NCBI GenBank assembly: GCA_905147135.1
Contig: LR990044.1
Coordinates: forward strand, 19,413,622 to 19,477,621
Source: Blastobasis lacticolella
Taxonomy: Eukaryota; Arthropoda; Insecta; Lepidoptera; Blastobasidae
Length of the DNA stretch: 64,000 nucleotides
Direction of reading: 5' to 3'
The notes under the pieces were generated by a model. It searched no databases and was not told the DNA's origin. It saw only the letters and a program-made list of their open reading frames with translations. The position numbers were made by a program, and so were the translations under genes. Shown here one piece after another: positions 32,847 to 43,089 of this stretch; within the stretch, counting starts at the first letter, position 1, and the number at the start of each line of letters is the position of its first letter.

Positions 32847-32932
32847 ATCGATAAACTTTACGTTTACTTATCGATTCGGTTACATCACTACAGCAAATCG
32901 ATTCGTGCGCGCGCGCACCCAATTATATCGAT
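32847..32932. promoter_or_regulatory. Cluster of four ATCGAT sites
   Basis: ATCGAT occurs at 32847, 32870, 32897 and 32927, with a (GC)n run between the third and fourth. In Drosophila, TATCGATA and CGATA clusters bind DREF and BEAF-32 at promoters and boundaries. Whether that holds here is inference. Confidence 0.3.
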
Positions 32933-33169
32933 TTTTCGAACTCCGACACGACAGGTGGGAAACCAGTGCCTTTTACTTTCAGTTTTAATATTTAAATTCT
33001 CTATTTACAAATAATATATACTTACAAATTTGTATTTTTGTTTGCTTTTTGTATGACTTTTTCATCGCGACGTCCGGCAGAATCGACATGCCTATACCTA
33101 CCCTATACATAATAGAATAAGGTACTTTAAAAATTGTTGTCGTTCAGCAGTGATACGACGTTTTTTTTA

Positions 33170-33405
33170 TGCTACGCAGCGACAAACGAGCAGACAGACC
33201 GCAATTGACCGCTTTGGTTCAACCTTCATAATGCGAACGGCTAAGGAATGGAACGCGTTGCCTGCGAGTGTATTCCCTGATCACTATAATCTGGACGCCT
33301 TCAAGGCTAGAGTGAATAAGCTGTTCCTAGACAGGCATGCTCCATCTTCGACCGCATCGTCACTTACCACCAGGTGAGATGGCGATCAAATGCCTGGATA
33401 GTCTA
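33170..33405 (+). pseudogene. CR1-like RT C-terminus, copy E4
   Basis: Encodes [40 protein letters not shown] and [14 protein letters not shown], then a stop and the tail GAGATGGCGATCAAATGCCT. R-(S/A)-x-WN-LP--VFP--YNL--FK--V is the standard C-terminal block of CR1-type LINE RTs. The frame is intact for about 65 codons. RT core absent. Confidence 0.8.
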
Positions 33406-33805
33406 AAATTAAAACAAAAAAATAGACATCTCAGCGGTAAACTATAACGGCGTCGAATACATTACCATTCATGCAGACCTACCGGGTACGTTGTCACTGT
33501 GTGGACTAAGATGAAATACCTCATGCCTGCAATCGCACTGACAACCTATCGGAAAGGCCGTGGTACTCACCCAGGCGGATTCCTCAGGTTTGACAGAGTC
33601 CTACCACCTGATGCTTTGACACAGAGATAGATACTTTAGTAGGTGACAATTTTGTAAATAAATAAAAAACTTAAATACCGTCACGGGCCCTAACCTGTTC
33701 AACCAGTCTCCGGGTCCCCATCGGGAAACATGTTCATAATTCTTGTAATTATATTACCAATAAATTTATTTTCAAAATTGCATGTCATATTTAGAACTAG
33801 GTCGA

Positions 33806-33842
33806 GTTGAGAAATGGTACACAGCAGGTACCATTTCTCAAC
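33806..33842. repeat. Perfect hairpin, 15-base stem
   Basis: GTTGAGAAATGGTAC, loop ACAGCAG, then GTACCATTTCTCAAC. Perfect pairing with a 7-base loop. No neighbouring gene gives it a role. Confidence 0.7.
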
Positions 33843-33844
33843 TT

Positions 33845-34245
33845 TTAATAACCGAAAAAACCATGACATTCAAAATAGATAGTAATATTTATCGCCAACA
33901 CCAGCAATGCCTACTTCACATCGGTCAGTGAGAAGAACGAGCCATTTTGATATTAAATTTATTCCTAACAGTTTCACAAAGTGTCTGGTATGAATATGCA
34001 ATGGTAAGTTTCGTCTGAATGCTGACATTTATATTACAAAAGTGACGCCTACGCCGCTATTGTTGTTCGGAATCAATTACCGAGATGAGCCGAAGATGCT
34101 TTCTGGTACTCGTAAAAAATATGTATTCGACCTCCAGTGCGAAATGTCTTGATAGTATTGAAATGCTTAGATAAAAGGTGTTTAGAAGCACTAAAGAGAC
34201 CATGTACGAGTATCTATAAATAAAGTGTCTTAAGAAGTAGGATCA
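33845..34245. other. Unassigned stretch
   Basis: Nothing recognised. Confidence 0.4.
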
Positions 34246-34249
34246 GAAA

Positions 34250-34417
34250 ATATAATCACCTTTGCGTCAATATCCAGGTTGTGCTCTCGCACGTGAGGGC
34301 CCGGGATCCTTGACCGGTCTAGGATTTGGCAGATCAGGTAATTACAATGGAGCGACTGTCATCTGACCCCAGCGACCCTGTTACCAGTAACCTGACCAGA
34401 TTAGATTATGGTTACAC
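34250..34417 (-). mobile_element. SINE C 3' half, copy C8
   Basis: Minus strand: GTAACCATAATCTAATCTGG, AGATGACAGTCGCTCCATTG, then GGGCCCTCACGTGCGAGAGC and the 3' end. The tRNA-like head is missing. Confidence 0.75.
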
Positions 34418-34559
34418 TCACACACATGGTTGAACAGTCTTTAGCTCCGTGTGGTACTCCGTAATGGTATATTATAACATTAATGAGATTGTTAAATAAC
34501 AAGAATGTGATTTTTCTTAGACAAAATAGGAACCATAAAGTTTGTAGGCCAAATGGTAA

Positions 34560-34650
34560 AACGACCTGAGTGGTTAAGTAGTCACCGTGCCGGTCTGCCA
34601 CGCAAGAGATCCCAGGTTTGATTCTCGGCCGGGCAGAAATTGAAAAGAAT
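34560..34650 (+). mobile_element. tRNA-like SINE head, copy S1
   Basis: CCTGAGTGGTTAAGTAGTCA is A-box-like and GGTTTGATTCTCGGCC is B-box-like, followed by GGGCAGAAATTGAAAAGAAT and TTCTGTTATGGGTCTGGCTG. S2 (62020-62090) shares the part after the B-box. A pol III SINE different from C. Confidence 0.6.
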
Positions 34651-35029
34651 AATTTTAATTTCTGTTATGGGTCTGGCTGTTCTACGTATTTATTGTTTAG
34701 TTTGGGGTTAGAAGGCGTATGTGAATTTGTCCACGATTATTCATTTATTTTATTTTTATTCATTTCTATGTCTTACACGCAAAAATCATCTATCTATTTT
34801 TATTTAATCTTCCAGCACTAGATTGCAGCAAAATCTTGCCACACTCTGCCCATCACCAGACATAATGGACAGGCATTATCATTCAATTTGACACGTCCAT
34901 CACGTAAACCGATAAAGCCCGAAGATGCTCGAAGATGCCCGAAGATGAGTGATTTAATAAACTCGCTGTCCCGTGCGCGCGCGCACGTACCCCCGTAAAT
35001 CAAGACGATGGAAAATTATCAAGGCCTGA

Positions 35030-35176
35030 GGTAAAGGTTGAGCTAGAGCTTTCTAGACGTATGTACATACGTAAGTATGTGCCTATTGGGTTTCATGATG
35101 TAAGTACATTAAAACTGTAAGATCTTTTGTAACCTCATGAATGCAATAAATACATTGATTGATTGATTGATTGATA
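35030..35176 (+). mobile_element. Retroelement 3' tail with (GATT)n
   Basis: GTAAGATCTTTTGTAACCTC, ATGAATGCAATAAATACATT and then five GATT units (35157-35176). The AATAAA signal followed by a simple-repeat tail is typical of non-LTR 3' ends. A D-like tail (GGTGGCCACTTTCCATCAGG) follows at 35269-35300. Confidence 0.5.
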
Positions 35177-35309
35177 TTGAATGATGGATATGTGAACAAA
35201 GCGCTGCTGTCGTCCGTCAGGAACTTCGTGTTTTCGCTAAAAGTAGCGCCCCGATGTCCAAAGGCGGTGGTGGCCACTTTCCATCAGGTGGCCCGCTTAA
35301 AAACACACT

Positions 35310-35915
35310 ACGCAAATCTATTAGTTAATCTTACTCAAATGAATATGAATTCGGCCGTATTCAAAAGTCGTTTTGAATTGTCATGTTATATGAAGGAAAT
35401 TAAAACGAAATAAAACGCACTGTAGTTGTCGTCAACACAACATTATAAAGAAAAAAGATAGACCTATTTTCCATTCGCCCCAAACCGACGCACGAACGAA
35501 CCCGATCCACGTTCTACAATACTACCATTGCGTAGCCTCCGTGAAGGAGGCTATGATCACCGCCAGCGTAAGCAACAACCTATCAGCTGCTGTTATTAAA
35601 GCTTCCGGGCTACGGCAATTAGTCCTCTCTAAAAAAGACTAACGACGGTCACCTAGATCCTCGTGGAAATCTAAGTTTCGTATGCGTACTCTAAATCAAG
35701 CCAAACACTTAGAGCGTTATCAATCCAGTGTGGGCTAGCCGTACTTTGCTGTACGCCGACGCACGACGCTACAATTTATTGTCCAGCGTTGCGCTGATTA
35801 ACCGTCTAATGACACTTATTAGTTTAAGCGACAACTGGGCTTTAGGGATGTTGCACAAATTAGACTAATGCCCGATTGCACTAAATTAAGGCGACTAATA
35901 GTTTGGCGCCTAGAG
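35310..35915. other. Unassigned stretch
   Basis: Contains a small perfect hairpin (TAGCCTCC-GTGAA-GGAGGCTA) at 35534-35554. The sequence 35460-35880 is less AT-rich than average and may be single-copy. No frame is protein-like. Confidence 0.35.
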
Positions 35916-35918
35916 GAG

Positions 35919-36296
35919 TGTTTCCAGAGTGCGTTCCATATAAAGTTAGTTTGATCATATTTTTCATACCAACGTAGTTGAATTATATATTACGCTATTA
36001 ATGCAAATGAAATTGTGTAGGCGTGATCCAGAAACCAATACCTATGCTTGTAATTTGTCAGATTTTCGTTAAAATATATCCTTCCAAAGTTGCGCTGGGC
36101 TGTAACATTTTCAGACTAATTAAAAACCCTTGTTAAAAAATGGCGCTCTTAAACGATATATTTTAAAGAAAATTTGACAAATCACAAGTTTAGATAATGG
36201 TTTCTGGATCCCGTCTATAAAATTACATTGGCATTTATTTCGTCATATCAAAAATATGATCGAACTATGTTTGTATGGAGCGCGCTCCGGAAACAC
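35919..36296. mobile_element. 378 bp foldback element
   Basis: Left arm 35919-36080 and right arm 36155-36296 are long imperfect inverted repeats (about 80 percent by eye). Ends GTGTTTCC and GGAAACAC; paired blocks TTGATCATATTTTT and AAAAATATGATCGA, GATCCAGAAACCA and TGGTTTCTGGATC. The loop is about 75 bases. No coding. Single copy in the window; no clear TSD. Confidence 0.75.
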
Positions 36297-36299
36297 GCA

Positions 36300-36825
36300 G
36301 CATTAAGCTGTCACAAAATCGGTGTTATGAAGTTAAGAGTGACGCAGCGAATTTAATTTTAAATTTTCAAAAGATTGGTATCTTTTTCTTGTTAATTATA
36401 TTGTAATTAAACTTAAGCGTCACCTAAAGTTTAATGCAGTTTAGCTAGCTAAATCGCACCACCATTCTAAGCCATACCTTCATTAGAACATGCATAGTAT
36501 CGCTTGAAAAAATCGACCGGTCGCGCGGTAGTCCGAGACGTGCCTGAGGCGACGCGCTCGCCACCCTTGAATGGTCCCTGTCTAAAGGAGATAAAGTTAA
36601 AAATGGCAAGTCAATCCTTTCTTGCGCCCTGCCACTTTGATGTCAATTGAGTCAAGGTTTTAGACCGCTGGTTCAGAAACATTATTCTTATTTATTTCCT
36701 AATAGACCAATAAACTTAAATTGTCCTCAGGACATTGCTGTGTAGTTGCTTACCTTTAGACAAAACAAATTCTTTGAACACCTTGAAACCTAGACGAAAC
36801 AAAGCCCGCCCAACCAAATTACGGT
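36300..36825. other. Unassigned stretch
   Basis: Nothing recognised. Confidence 0.4.
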
Positions 36826-36827
36826 AT

Positions 36828-37060
36828 CATCATCTCAGCCCGTAACAGGCTACTAAAGGACATAGGGCCTTTTCCACGAAAAATTGCCATGGCGAGTTGG
36901 AGATCGCAGTATTATAAATACAACAATGGAAAACGTAGCTGCCCATTTTCCAGCCTGCGGAAACTTAGAATTTTTGCCTCGAAAACATTAGTCGCCTTGT
37001 ACGATACCGACGAGTACAATGGGTTGGTCCTATTCTACTCTACCGGTCACCACACGGCCT
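36828..37060 (-). mobile_element. Family A retroposon, copy A6
   Basis: Minus-strand copy from CCACACGGCC (5' end at right) to CATCATCTCAGCCCGTAACA (tail at left). Flanked by AATTACGGTAT (36817-36827) and AATTAAGGTAT (37061-37071), an 11-base TSD with one mismatch. Confidence 0.85.
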
Positions 37061-37074
37061 AATTAAGGTATTGG

Positions 37075-37475
37075 ACCTTGAAAATTAAAACAAAACCAAT
37101 GAAAAATAACCATACTAGCTTCAAATCACTTACAAAATGATAGCTCTAGCCACGTTTTACTCCTTTGCAAAACTAACGAAGTCGTTCTCATCGGTACCCG
37201 GTTAGCAAACAGCGAAGTCCGTGAGAACATACAGGGCGTCCGATTCCTGCATACGGAGATAATGACCGCAAGCTTGTATACAGGGTGAGGCGATGAGTTA
37301 GCTGTCGCTATCTTCATTGCCTGCGTGCATTGGCGGGGTCCCGTCACGAGAACACGCTGTATGCGCGGGAGTTGGTTGCGGTGTGATATTTGGCTATTTA
37401 GGTGTAATTGCGACAAAAAGAAGAGATTTTGATTGATTGAGTGATTCGCCTTCAGCTATCATAAAAAAAATCATT
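37075..37475. other. Unassigned stretch with an open minus-strand frame
   Basis: A 96-codon minus-strand frame (37126-37416) reads MSQLHLNSQISHRNQLPRIQ and so on. I do not recognise it. Composition is not strongly coding. Confidence 0.3.
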
Positions 37476-37477
37476 AT

Positions 37478-37915
37478 CATCATCTTATCATGTCCTGGTT
37501 GCGCTCTCGCTCACGAAAGCCCAGGGTCTGCCTTGACCATGATCTAGGATTTGGCAGATCATGTAATTACAGTAGAGCGACTGCCATCTTGGCCGTGTGG
37601 TGTCCGACAGAGTAGAATATCACCAACCCCGTACACTCATGGGTGTCGTATAAGGCGACTTATGTTTTCGAAACAAGAGATCAAATGTCTCCGTAGTCTA
37701 GAAAATGGGCAGCAGCATTTTCCATTGTTAAATTTATACACTGCGATCTCCAACATGCCTGCCAAGCGTGGAGATTATGGCAATAACCTCCCCTTTCGTG
37801 GGAGAGGCCCTAAGCCCTGCAGTGGACTGTTGCGGGCTGTGATGATGATGATGATGATGACTGTCATCTGACCTCCGTTACCATTATAACAGGGGAACCT
37901 GACGAGATTGGATGG
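37478..37915 (-). mobile_element. SINE C, copy C9, split by A7
   Basis: The two parts (37478-37589 and 37859-37915) join seamlessly at ACTGCCATCTGACCTCCG when A7 is removed. Minus strand, head missing. Confidence 0.85.
37590..37858 (+). mobile_element. Family A retroposon, copy A7, nested in SINE C
   Basis: Full-length copy from GGCCGTGTGGTGTCCGACAG to a (GAT)n tail. Flanked by GACTGCCATCT (37579-37589) and GACTGTCATCT (37859-37869), both derived from the SINE C target. This dates A activity after C amplification at this site. Confidence 0.9.
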
Positions 37916-37919
37916 CAAG

Positions 37920-38365
37920 GACGAACCTACAGATTCACATATTAACAACTAATGAATTATGGAGTCTTGCGAATTAACGCCCGATGTGATCAATAACCTA
38001 AAGTAAATTAGAACAATTACAGACCAATTCAAAATCCTTAATTATTTGTTTAAATTAAAACCAGCACTGTGAATTTATTTCTAACTAGGAATTGCAAAAC
38101 TAACACACGCGTTTGTCGATTAATTTTATACGTTACTACTAACGTTTTAGAAATAAAACAGCTTCATTACCAAAGCGGACACTCTGAATAGTAATATTAA
38201 ATTGTTTTTAAACATAATATTAGTAGGTGGAAAAATTTGTTTGTTTACATTGTCGATTGGGTTACTGTCTGTTTATGTTTTGCTTAGGTGCCTATTGTTG
38301 ATTAATTTATTACTATCATTAGCAATGATTGACACTTCATCCTAATCTCATTATTGCAAGTTTTC
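37920..38365. other. Unassigned AT-rich stretch
   Basis: Nothing recognised. Confidence 0.4.
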
Positions 38366-38369
38366 CTGA

Positions 38370-38480
38370 CTTATCATAATCATCATCATCATCACGATCG
38401 TGTAGCATAGAACCTCTAGGTCAATCCCGGCTACTGCCAAGTACCCAGGGTCCGCTTTCCTACTCTCTCTCTCTTCTCCA
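38370..38480 (-). mobile_element. Family N 3' end, copy N2
   Basis: CATCATCATCATCA tail, then CCAGGGTCCGCTTTCCTACT and TCTTCTCCACTTCCCTC. Compare N1 and N3. Confidence 0.6.
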
Positions 38481-38555
38481 CTTCCCTCAATCAACGGACA
38501 GCGGCAACGGCAACTCTCGTTTCCGACTAGGCGATGTTTATTTTAATTAATTATT

Positions 38556-38705
38556 TAACAGTTTATTGTGCACAATAACAGGTATACAATATTGACATAA
38601 AGAAAACAACACAACAGGTACAGCTTATTTCATAAGAAATATCTAACAGCAGACCTACGGAAGAGACAGGGCAAAATCAGAAAGGCCCGCTTCTTAGGCC
38701 TCCTG
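38556..38705 (-). mobile_element. Family O 3' end, copy O3
   Basis: TTAACAGTTTATTGTGCACA, CAACACAACAGGTACAGCTT, then GAAATATCTAACAGCAGACC. Same order as O4. Confidence 0.6.
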
Positions 38706-38992
38706 CCACCTCTTTCCTGATACCGACAGGATTCACACTGGCAGAATATTAATTTAGGCAAATCAATTTAAAAGAAGAAGTACTAAGTAGTTCCAGTGAA
38801 AGTATCCAATTAACTTCAACTAGAACTATTTCGAACGTGACGCCCAATTTCGTTCGTAGAAATCGACAGATCGCGTACGGCCCAAAGACAAATCAAACCC
38901 ATAGACCCAAGAATAATTGTGTGCGATGTTGTCGTGGAAAACATTTATTTAGATTTTTGTGGATGTTATATCCTGATTAGATTTAGATATAT

Positions 38993-39371
38993 AATCATGT
39001 TGGCGTCAATATTCCGGTTGTGCTCTCAAGCGCGAGGGCCTGGGGTCCGCCTTGACCGTGATCCAGGATTATGTAGATAATGTAATTACAGTAGAGCGAC
39101 TGCCATCTGACCTCCGCAGCTCCGTGGTCCTGTTTACAGGGGAACTTGACCAAATTTGATCATGGTTACACACCATCAAAACCATGCTCGAATCTGGTCA
39201 GCTACAGTCGCACTGAATGAACGGGTTTTCCTTTCACCATTGGACCATCGGGTAGTGTTCAACTAATGTACATAACTCGGTAAAAGTCATTGGTGTATGG
39301 CGGCACTGAGTATCGAACTCTTTACCTCTCGCTTACGAGTCGGAACCGCTAGCCATTAGGCTACACCGATA
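38993..39371 (-). mobile_element. SINE C, copy C10
   Basis: Complete but diverged. Minus strand: head TCGGTGTAGCCTAATGGCTA, CTCGTAAGCGAGAGGTAAAG, a damaged B-box (GTTCGATACTC), and a body with a local rearrangement near 39175 where the GTTACACA and ATCTGGTCAG segments are repeated. Confidence 0.75.
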
Positions 39372-39374
39372 CGA

Positions 39375-40680
39375 TTTAAATGATAAGCCTTATAGATCGC
39401 ACCGGCGGCATCTCTGCATTTGATCCATCCACGCAAAAAGCAGTGTGATATAATTTATGATATAAGAAGGACAGACACAGATTTACACTGTGTATCTCTC
39501 GTGTCGAAGTCTAGTAGCTCCCGACCGTTTTTTTTTCATTTGCAGATCAGTTTAGATGGTCCTTAGCTCTGTCTCTTTAAAATCGGTTAAGAAAAGATCT
39601 CTTCGCTCACCAGTGACAGGGGCACAAACAAATCAAACACCTACAATTCGAACTCACGCGCACCCAAATGTCTACAGGGCTAGGCCGTCTATGGCGTCTA
39701 TTTCGCAAGCTCACGACCACACAGGGTTGGCCTAACTGAGGTGCGAGCGTCGTGTGTTTCGGGTTGCCAGCGCGACGCGACCCGAAATGCCGGCGATTGG
39801 TGAAGTGCAACAGTAACAGCACGAACACACGACTCGTCGCCCTGGAGGCTTCGTGGGGCCAAGTGTGCCGCTTCGGTAACCTAGGATTTAAATCGTCACA
39901 TATAATCGGATTTGATACCATGGCTTTGACTGACTAATACTGGCAATAGTGTGTGCGTTCGAAATACAGAAGTTAAAATAATAAAACCAGATATGTGACG
40001 ATTTCTGTGCAGTACAACCACAAATGTCCTATAAAACCTATAGAAATCAATGATATTGCAATATCTTCTATTCAAGCGCTGCCCAGACATCACAGACAGC
40101 ATCGTATTACAATGTGTTCGTATTAAATTTCTTAAACATATTTGTTTTAAACCTTATTCGTTTGATATAAATGTTTTGACGTGTTTGTAAGGAATAAAAC
40201 AATCGATAACGTGAACGTTGTAAAACTTAACTACTTATAAAAGGTTAACCGTGCAACAGTTAAACCCCAGCTTAACCTCCACATCCGCAACCGTCCGCAC
40301 GTCGTGTCGTCCGCTAGTGGCGCAAGATGCGGACGAAAATATCAACGGCGCCTGCGCATCACCGTCCTAATGACTTGAGCGCATAACTGCGAACGCCGAC
40401 CTTTGGGTCTGTGGGCACGTACTTAGCTATCTACGGTGCCTTATTAGCGTAGATTTTGCATTTGTGTGCAGCGGCCCTTTTTTTTAATCGCTCGCTTCTG
40501 TTCAAACGGTTTTCAATATGGTTTACGACATGAAAAATTCAATATTTTTTCAATCACATTGGCAACACCGAAAGAGTACGGTTCAAAAATATGGAAAATG
40601 CGCATTACGCATAAAAATTATCGAATTTTTCAATTGAAAATCATTCGAATCGGGGCGAGAGCATCATGCAACTAAATATC
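39375..40680. other. Unassigned stretch with an inverted pair
   Basis: AATCGTCACATAT (39891-39903) and ATATGTGACGATT (39991-40003) are perfect complements about 87 bases apart. 39600-39870 and 40250-40420 are GC-richer. The 104-codon minus-strand frame at 39607-39921 is not recognised. Confidence 0.4.
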
Positions 40681-40681
40681 G

Positions 40682-41098
40682 AATGAGGAGTTTTCCAATA
40701 GGTATCCAAAGCATTCTAAACCACTCACTAGATGGCGGCCCGACAATTTTGGTAATTGATAATCGCTTGAAAAAGGTTCTTAGCAAAGGGGATATAAACA
40801 CTGGGTGCGTTGTATTGGATAATATTGTATTTATCAATAGTTTTCAACCATTTTAGAGGTTGTAATAAAATGTAACTATGGCCTATTCATAAAAATATGT
40901 CTTTGTACATTTCGTTAAATCTTTACAAGTTCTGTTTATATTAATAAACATTTTATTTTTAGGTTTAGTATTAGATGGCTGCATGATATCACTGCCAAAA
41001 TCATACAGATTTAAAAAAAAAATACCAGAATTGTAGGAGCGCCATCTATTGATGCTTTTTGAAACCAACTGACAATACCTACTGGAAAACTCCTCATT
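40682..41098. mobile_element. Inverted-repeat element H2
   Basis: Second copy of H: left end ATGAGGAGTTTTCCAATAGG, right end CCTACTGGAAAACTCCTCAT, with the same interior order as H1 (TAGATGGCGGCCCGACAATT, AAACATTTTATTTTTAGGTT, AGGAGCGCCATCTATTGATG). Small insertions and deletions separate the copies. Confidence 0.8.
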
Positions 41099-41288
41099 GT
41101 TCATGCAGAAAGTTGAAATTGAAAACCGTTCGAATCGAGGCGAGGAATTCAAAAATTGGGCCTCAGGTTCGGCTTGAAGACACAGTAGCATGAAAATTGT
41201 GGCATATAGAAGACTGTTGCCAGCAGAAGTTCGAGTACCTCACATAGAAGTGAATGGAATAGAATAGTCACATGTTTTATTGTAACCG

Positions 41289-41470
41289 ATTAGACCGTGA
41301 GGGCACCGTAGGTTATTCTACGTTTTCGAGTACAAAAATTCCACTTTTGCTATAGCAGAGGTTTAGGAGACCCACAAAACGTTCGCCAATTGTATTATTG
41401 TGCAATAAAGTTTTAAATAAATAATAATAATAAAACGTTGGTCTGCCCGTGCACAATCTTGCCAATATTT
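41289..41470 (+). repeat. Family K repeat, copy K2, interrupted
   Basis: ACCGTGAGGGCACCGTAGGT through AGGAGACCCACAAAACGTT, then resuming with GGTCTGCCCGTGCACAATCT after a 48-base insertion. Same order as K1 and K3. Confidence 0.6.
41384..41431 (+). mobile_element. 48-base retroelement tail inserted in K2
   Basis: TTGTATTATTGTGCAATAAA followed by an AAATAAATAATAATAAT tail, flanked on both sides by the exact 8-base repeat AAAACGTT (41376-41383 and 41432-41439). An extremely 5'-truncated LINE insertion. Confidence 0.75.
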
Positions 41471-41761
41471 TTTTTTGTGAACCAATATTTCTGCTTTTCG
41501 TAGCGATAGTACTTAATAAACACTTGCGTGGGTTCTAGAAGTAAAAAGACCTTGGTGCCTTAAACCTCTACCATCGCTACAATGTATTTTTTCTTGTACT
41601 CGATAATGTACTATACTAACCAACGGTGTCCTTACAGTCAAGATGCTTAAGGAAGAACACAAGAAAACCAATAACCGACTACCCTTTATCCGATCTAGTT
41701 TAGTTCCCCTCTTAGCTTATTAGAGATTGAAAAGACAAGCATTTGAAGGTGAGCTACTGTG

Positions 41762-41855
41762 TACTCGATCTGCCAAATTATGGATCATGGTCAAGGTGGA
41801 TCCGGACCCTCGCGCGTAAGAGCACTACCCAAATATTGACGCTAAGATGATATTA
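41762..41855 (+). mobile_element. SINE C 3' end, copy C11
   Basis: ATCTGCCAAATTATGGATCA, TGGTCAAGGTGGATCCGGAC, CGCGTAAGAGCAC and GACGCTAAGATGAT. Only the last ~95 bases. Confidence 0.7.
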
Positions 41856-41859
41856 AGCA

Positions 41860-42325
41860 CCGATTATGTTTGGTGGAACACAATATAGCACCAACTCCTC
41901 CCTCCCTAATACAAAGCAAGTAATATCTGATACCTAGACAGAGGAAAAGACGAATTCAGATCTCTGTAGTTATTAGCAGTCAGAACCTACATTTCAACAG
42001 GCCTCGAACAAGTCCTCCATTGTACAAGTTTTAGGACACGCCGAGCATGAGTTGAGGTGGTCCATGGTTTGTTGTATGCGTCACCGAATACTGGGCGAAC
42101 AAAGTGTAACTTATGTCCAACGACTCGATAAGAACAAGTACCTACATTTTTTAAAACCTTCACTACAAGTGGAGTACATCCGTATTCACAAATATTATAC
42201 ATTTGTCTTAGTAACTTATAATGCTTGTAATGTTTGTATAAGTTTTTTATTTTTTTGTATTTGAAAAACTGAAATTCCCTTATGAATATTCCATTGTTAT
42301 TTTGAGTAAGTACTTAGGTTAAAGT
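41860..42325. other. Unassigned stretch
   Basis: No repeat or coding signal recognised; small opposed frames only. Confidence 0.35.
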
Positions 42326-42329
42326 GAAT

Positions 42330-42445
42330 GTTGTATATACCTGTAATTGGGGTGCATATAAGTCTTGTACCTTGTCTAAAGTAAATTGTAACTGTTACAT
42401 GTGTACTCTGTTGGTATATTAAATAAATAAATAAATAAATAAATG
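42330..42445 (+). mobile_element. Retroelement 3' end with (AAAT)n tail
   Basis: TGTACTCTGTTGGTATATTA followed by six AAAT units ending near 42444. The upstream ~90 bases look like a LINE 3' UTR; no coding remains. Confidence 0.45.
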
Positions 42446-42741
42446 CTTCAATACGGTTCAATACGGCTCTATGATTGGTAAATTTCGTCCACTTTAATGG
42501 ACGCATAGTGCGGATGGCCACTCGTTGGAACCCTGTAAAAAATTACGAACTAAGTTGAGAAACATTTAACCTGAAAACGTGTAATTTGAGAAATGCTCAG
42601 CCTGTATAAGGTCCAACATGAAAAATATGAGAGCTCATTCAATAGAAGGATATAGTTACACACAAGCAGTTCAGTTGAGCACACTTTACAAATCTATTAA
42701 GCTTATTAAAGATTGCCTTGTTAATAGCCATAGTAAGTTTT

Positions 42742-43080
42742 AAGAGAGGTAGGGCATAGCGGGGTATCCCGTTAGAATTAGAGCCGCCCGACTGGGGAAG
42801 TACCTCCACCTTACAGAATACCGCATCTAAACAAAGTTATTTTAAATAGTATTGTGTTTCTGCCGGTGAGTAAGGTTTCCAGTTCTCCATGGGGTGGGAA
42901 TTTGGGGAACCGTGGCTTTGGCAGTGGAGGGACATTTGTCTTTTTGCTGCCAGAGTAACGTGTTATAGAGGTGGGCAACGCATTGGTGATACTCTCGGTG
43001 TTGCTAATGTCCATAGGCAGTGGTGACCACTTTCAATCAGGTAGCCCGCTTGCCTGTTTGCCTACCGTATGATATAAAAA
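42742..43080 (+). mobile_element. Family F element, copy F2
   Basis: Longest F copy: GGGTATCCCGTTAGAATTAG, GCCGCCCGACTGGGGAAGTA, CCTCCACCTTACAGAATACC, TGTGTTTCTGCCGGTGAGTA, and a 3' end equal to the D tail. I recall the GCCGCCCGACTGGGGAAGTA block from other lepidopteran repeats but cannot name it with certainty. No RT coding. Confidence 0.65.
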
Positions 43081-43089
43081 TAAAGGTAG

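Noticed and set aside
39607..39921. 104-codon minus-strand frame with many Arg and Cys residues
   Set aside because: No recognisable domain and no splice or promoter context; GC-rich composition alone can keep the frame open.
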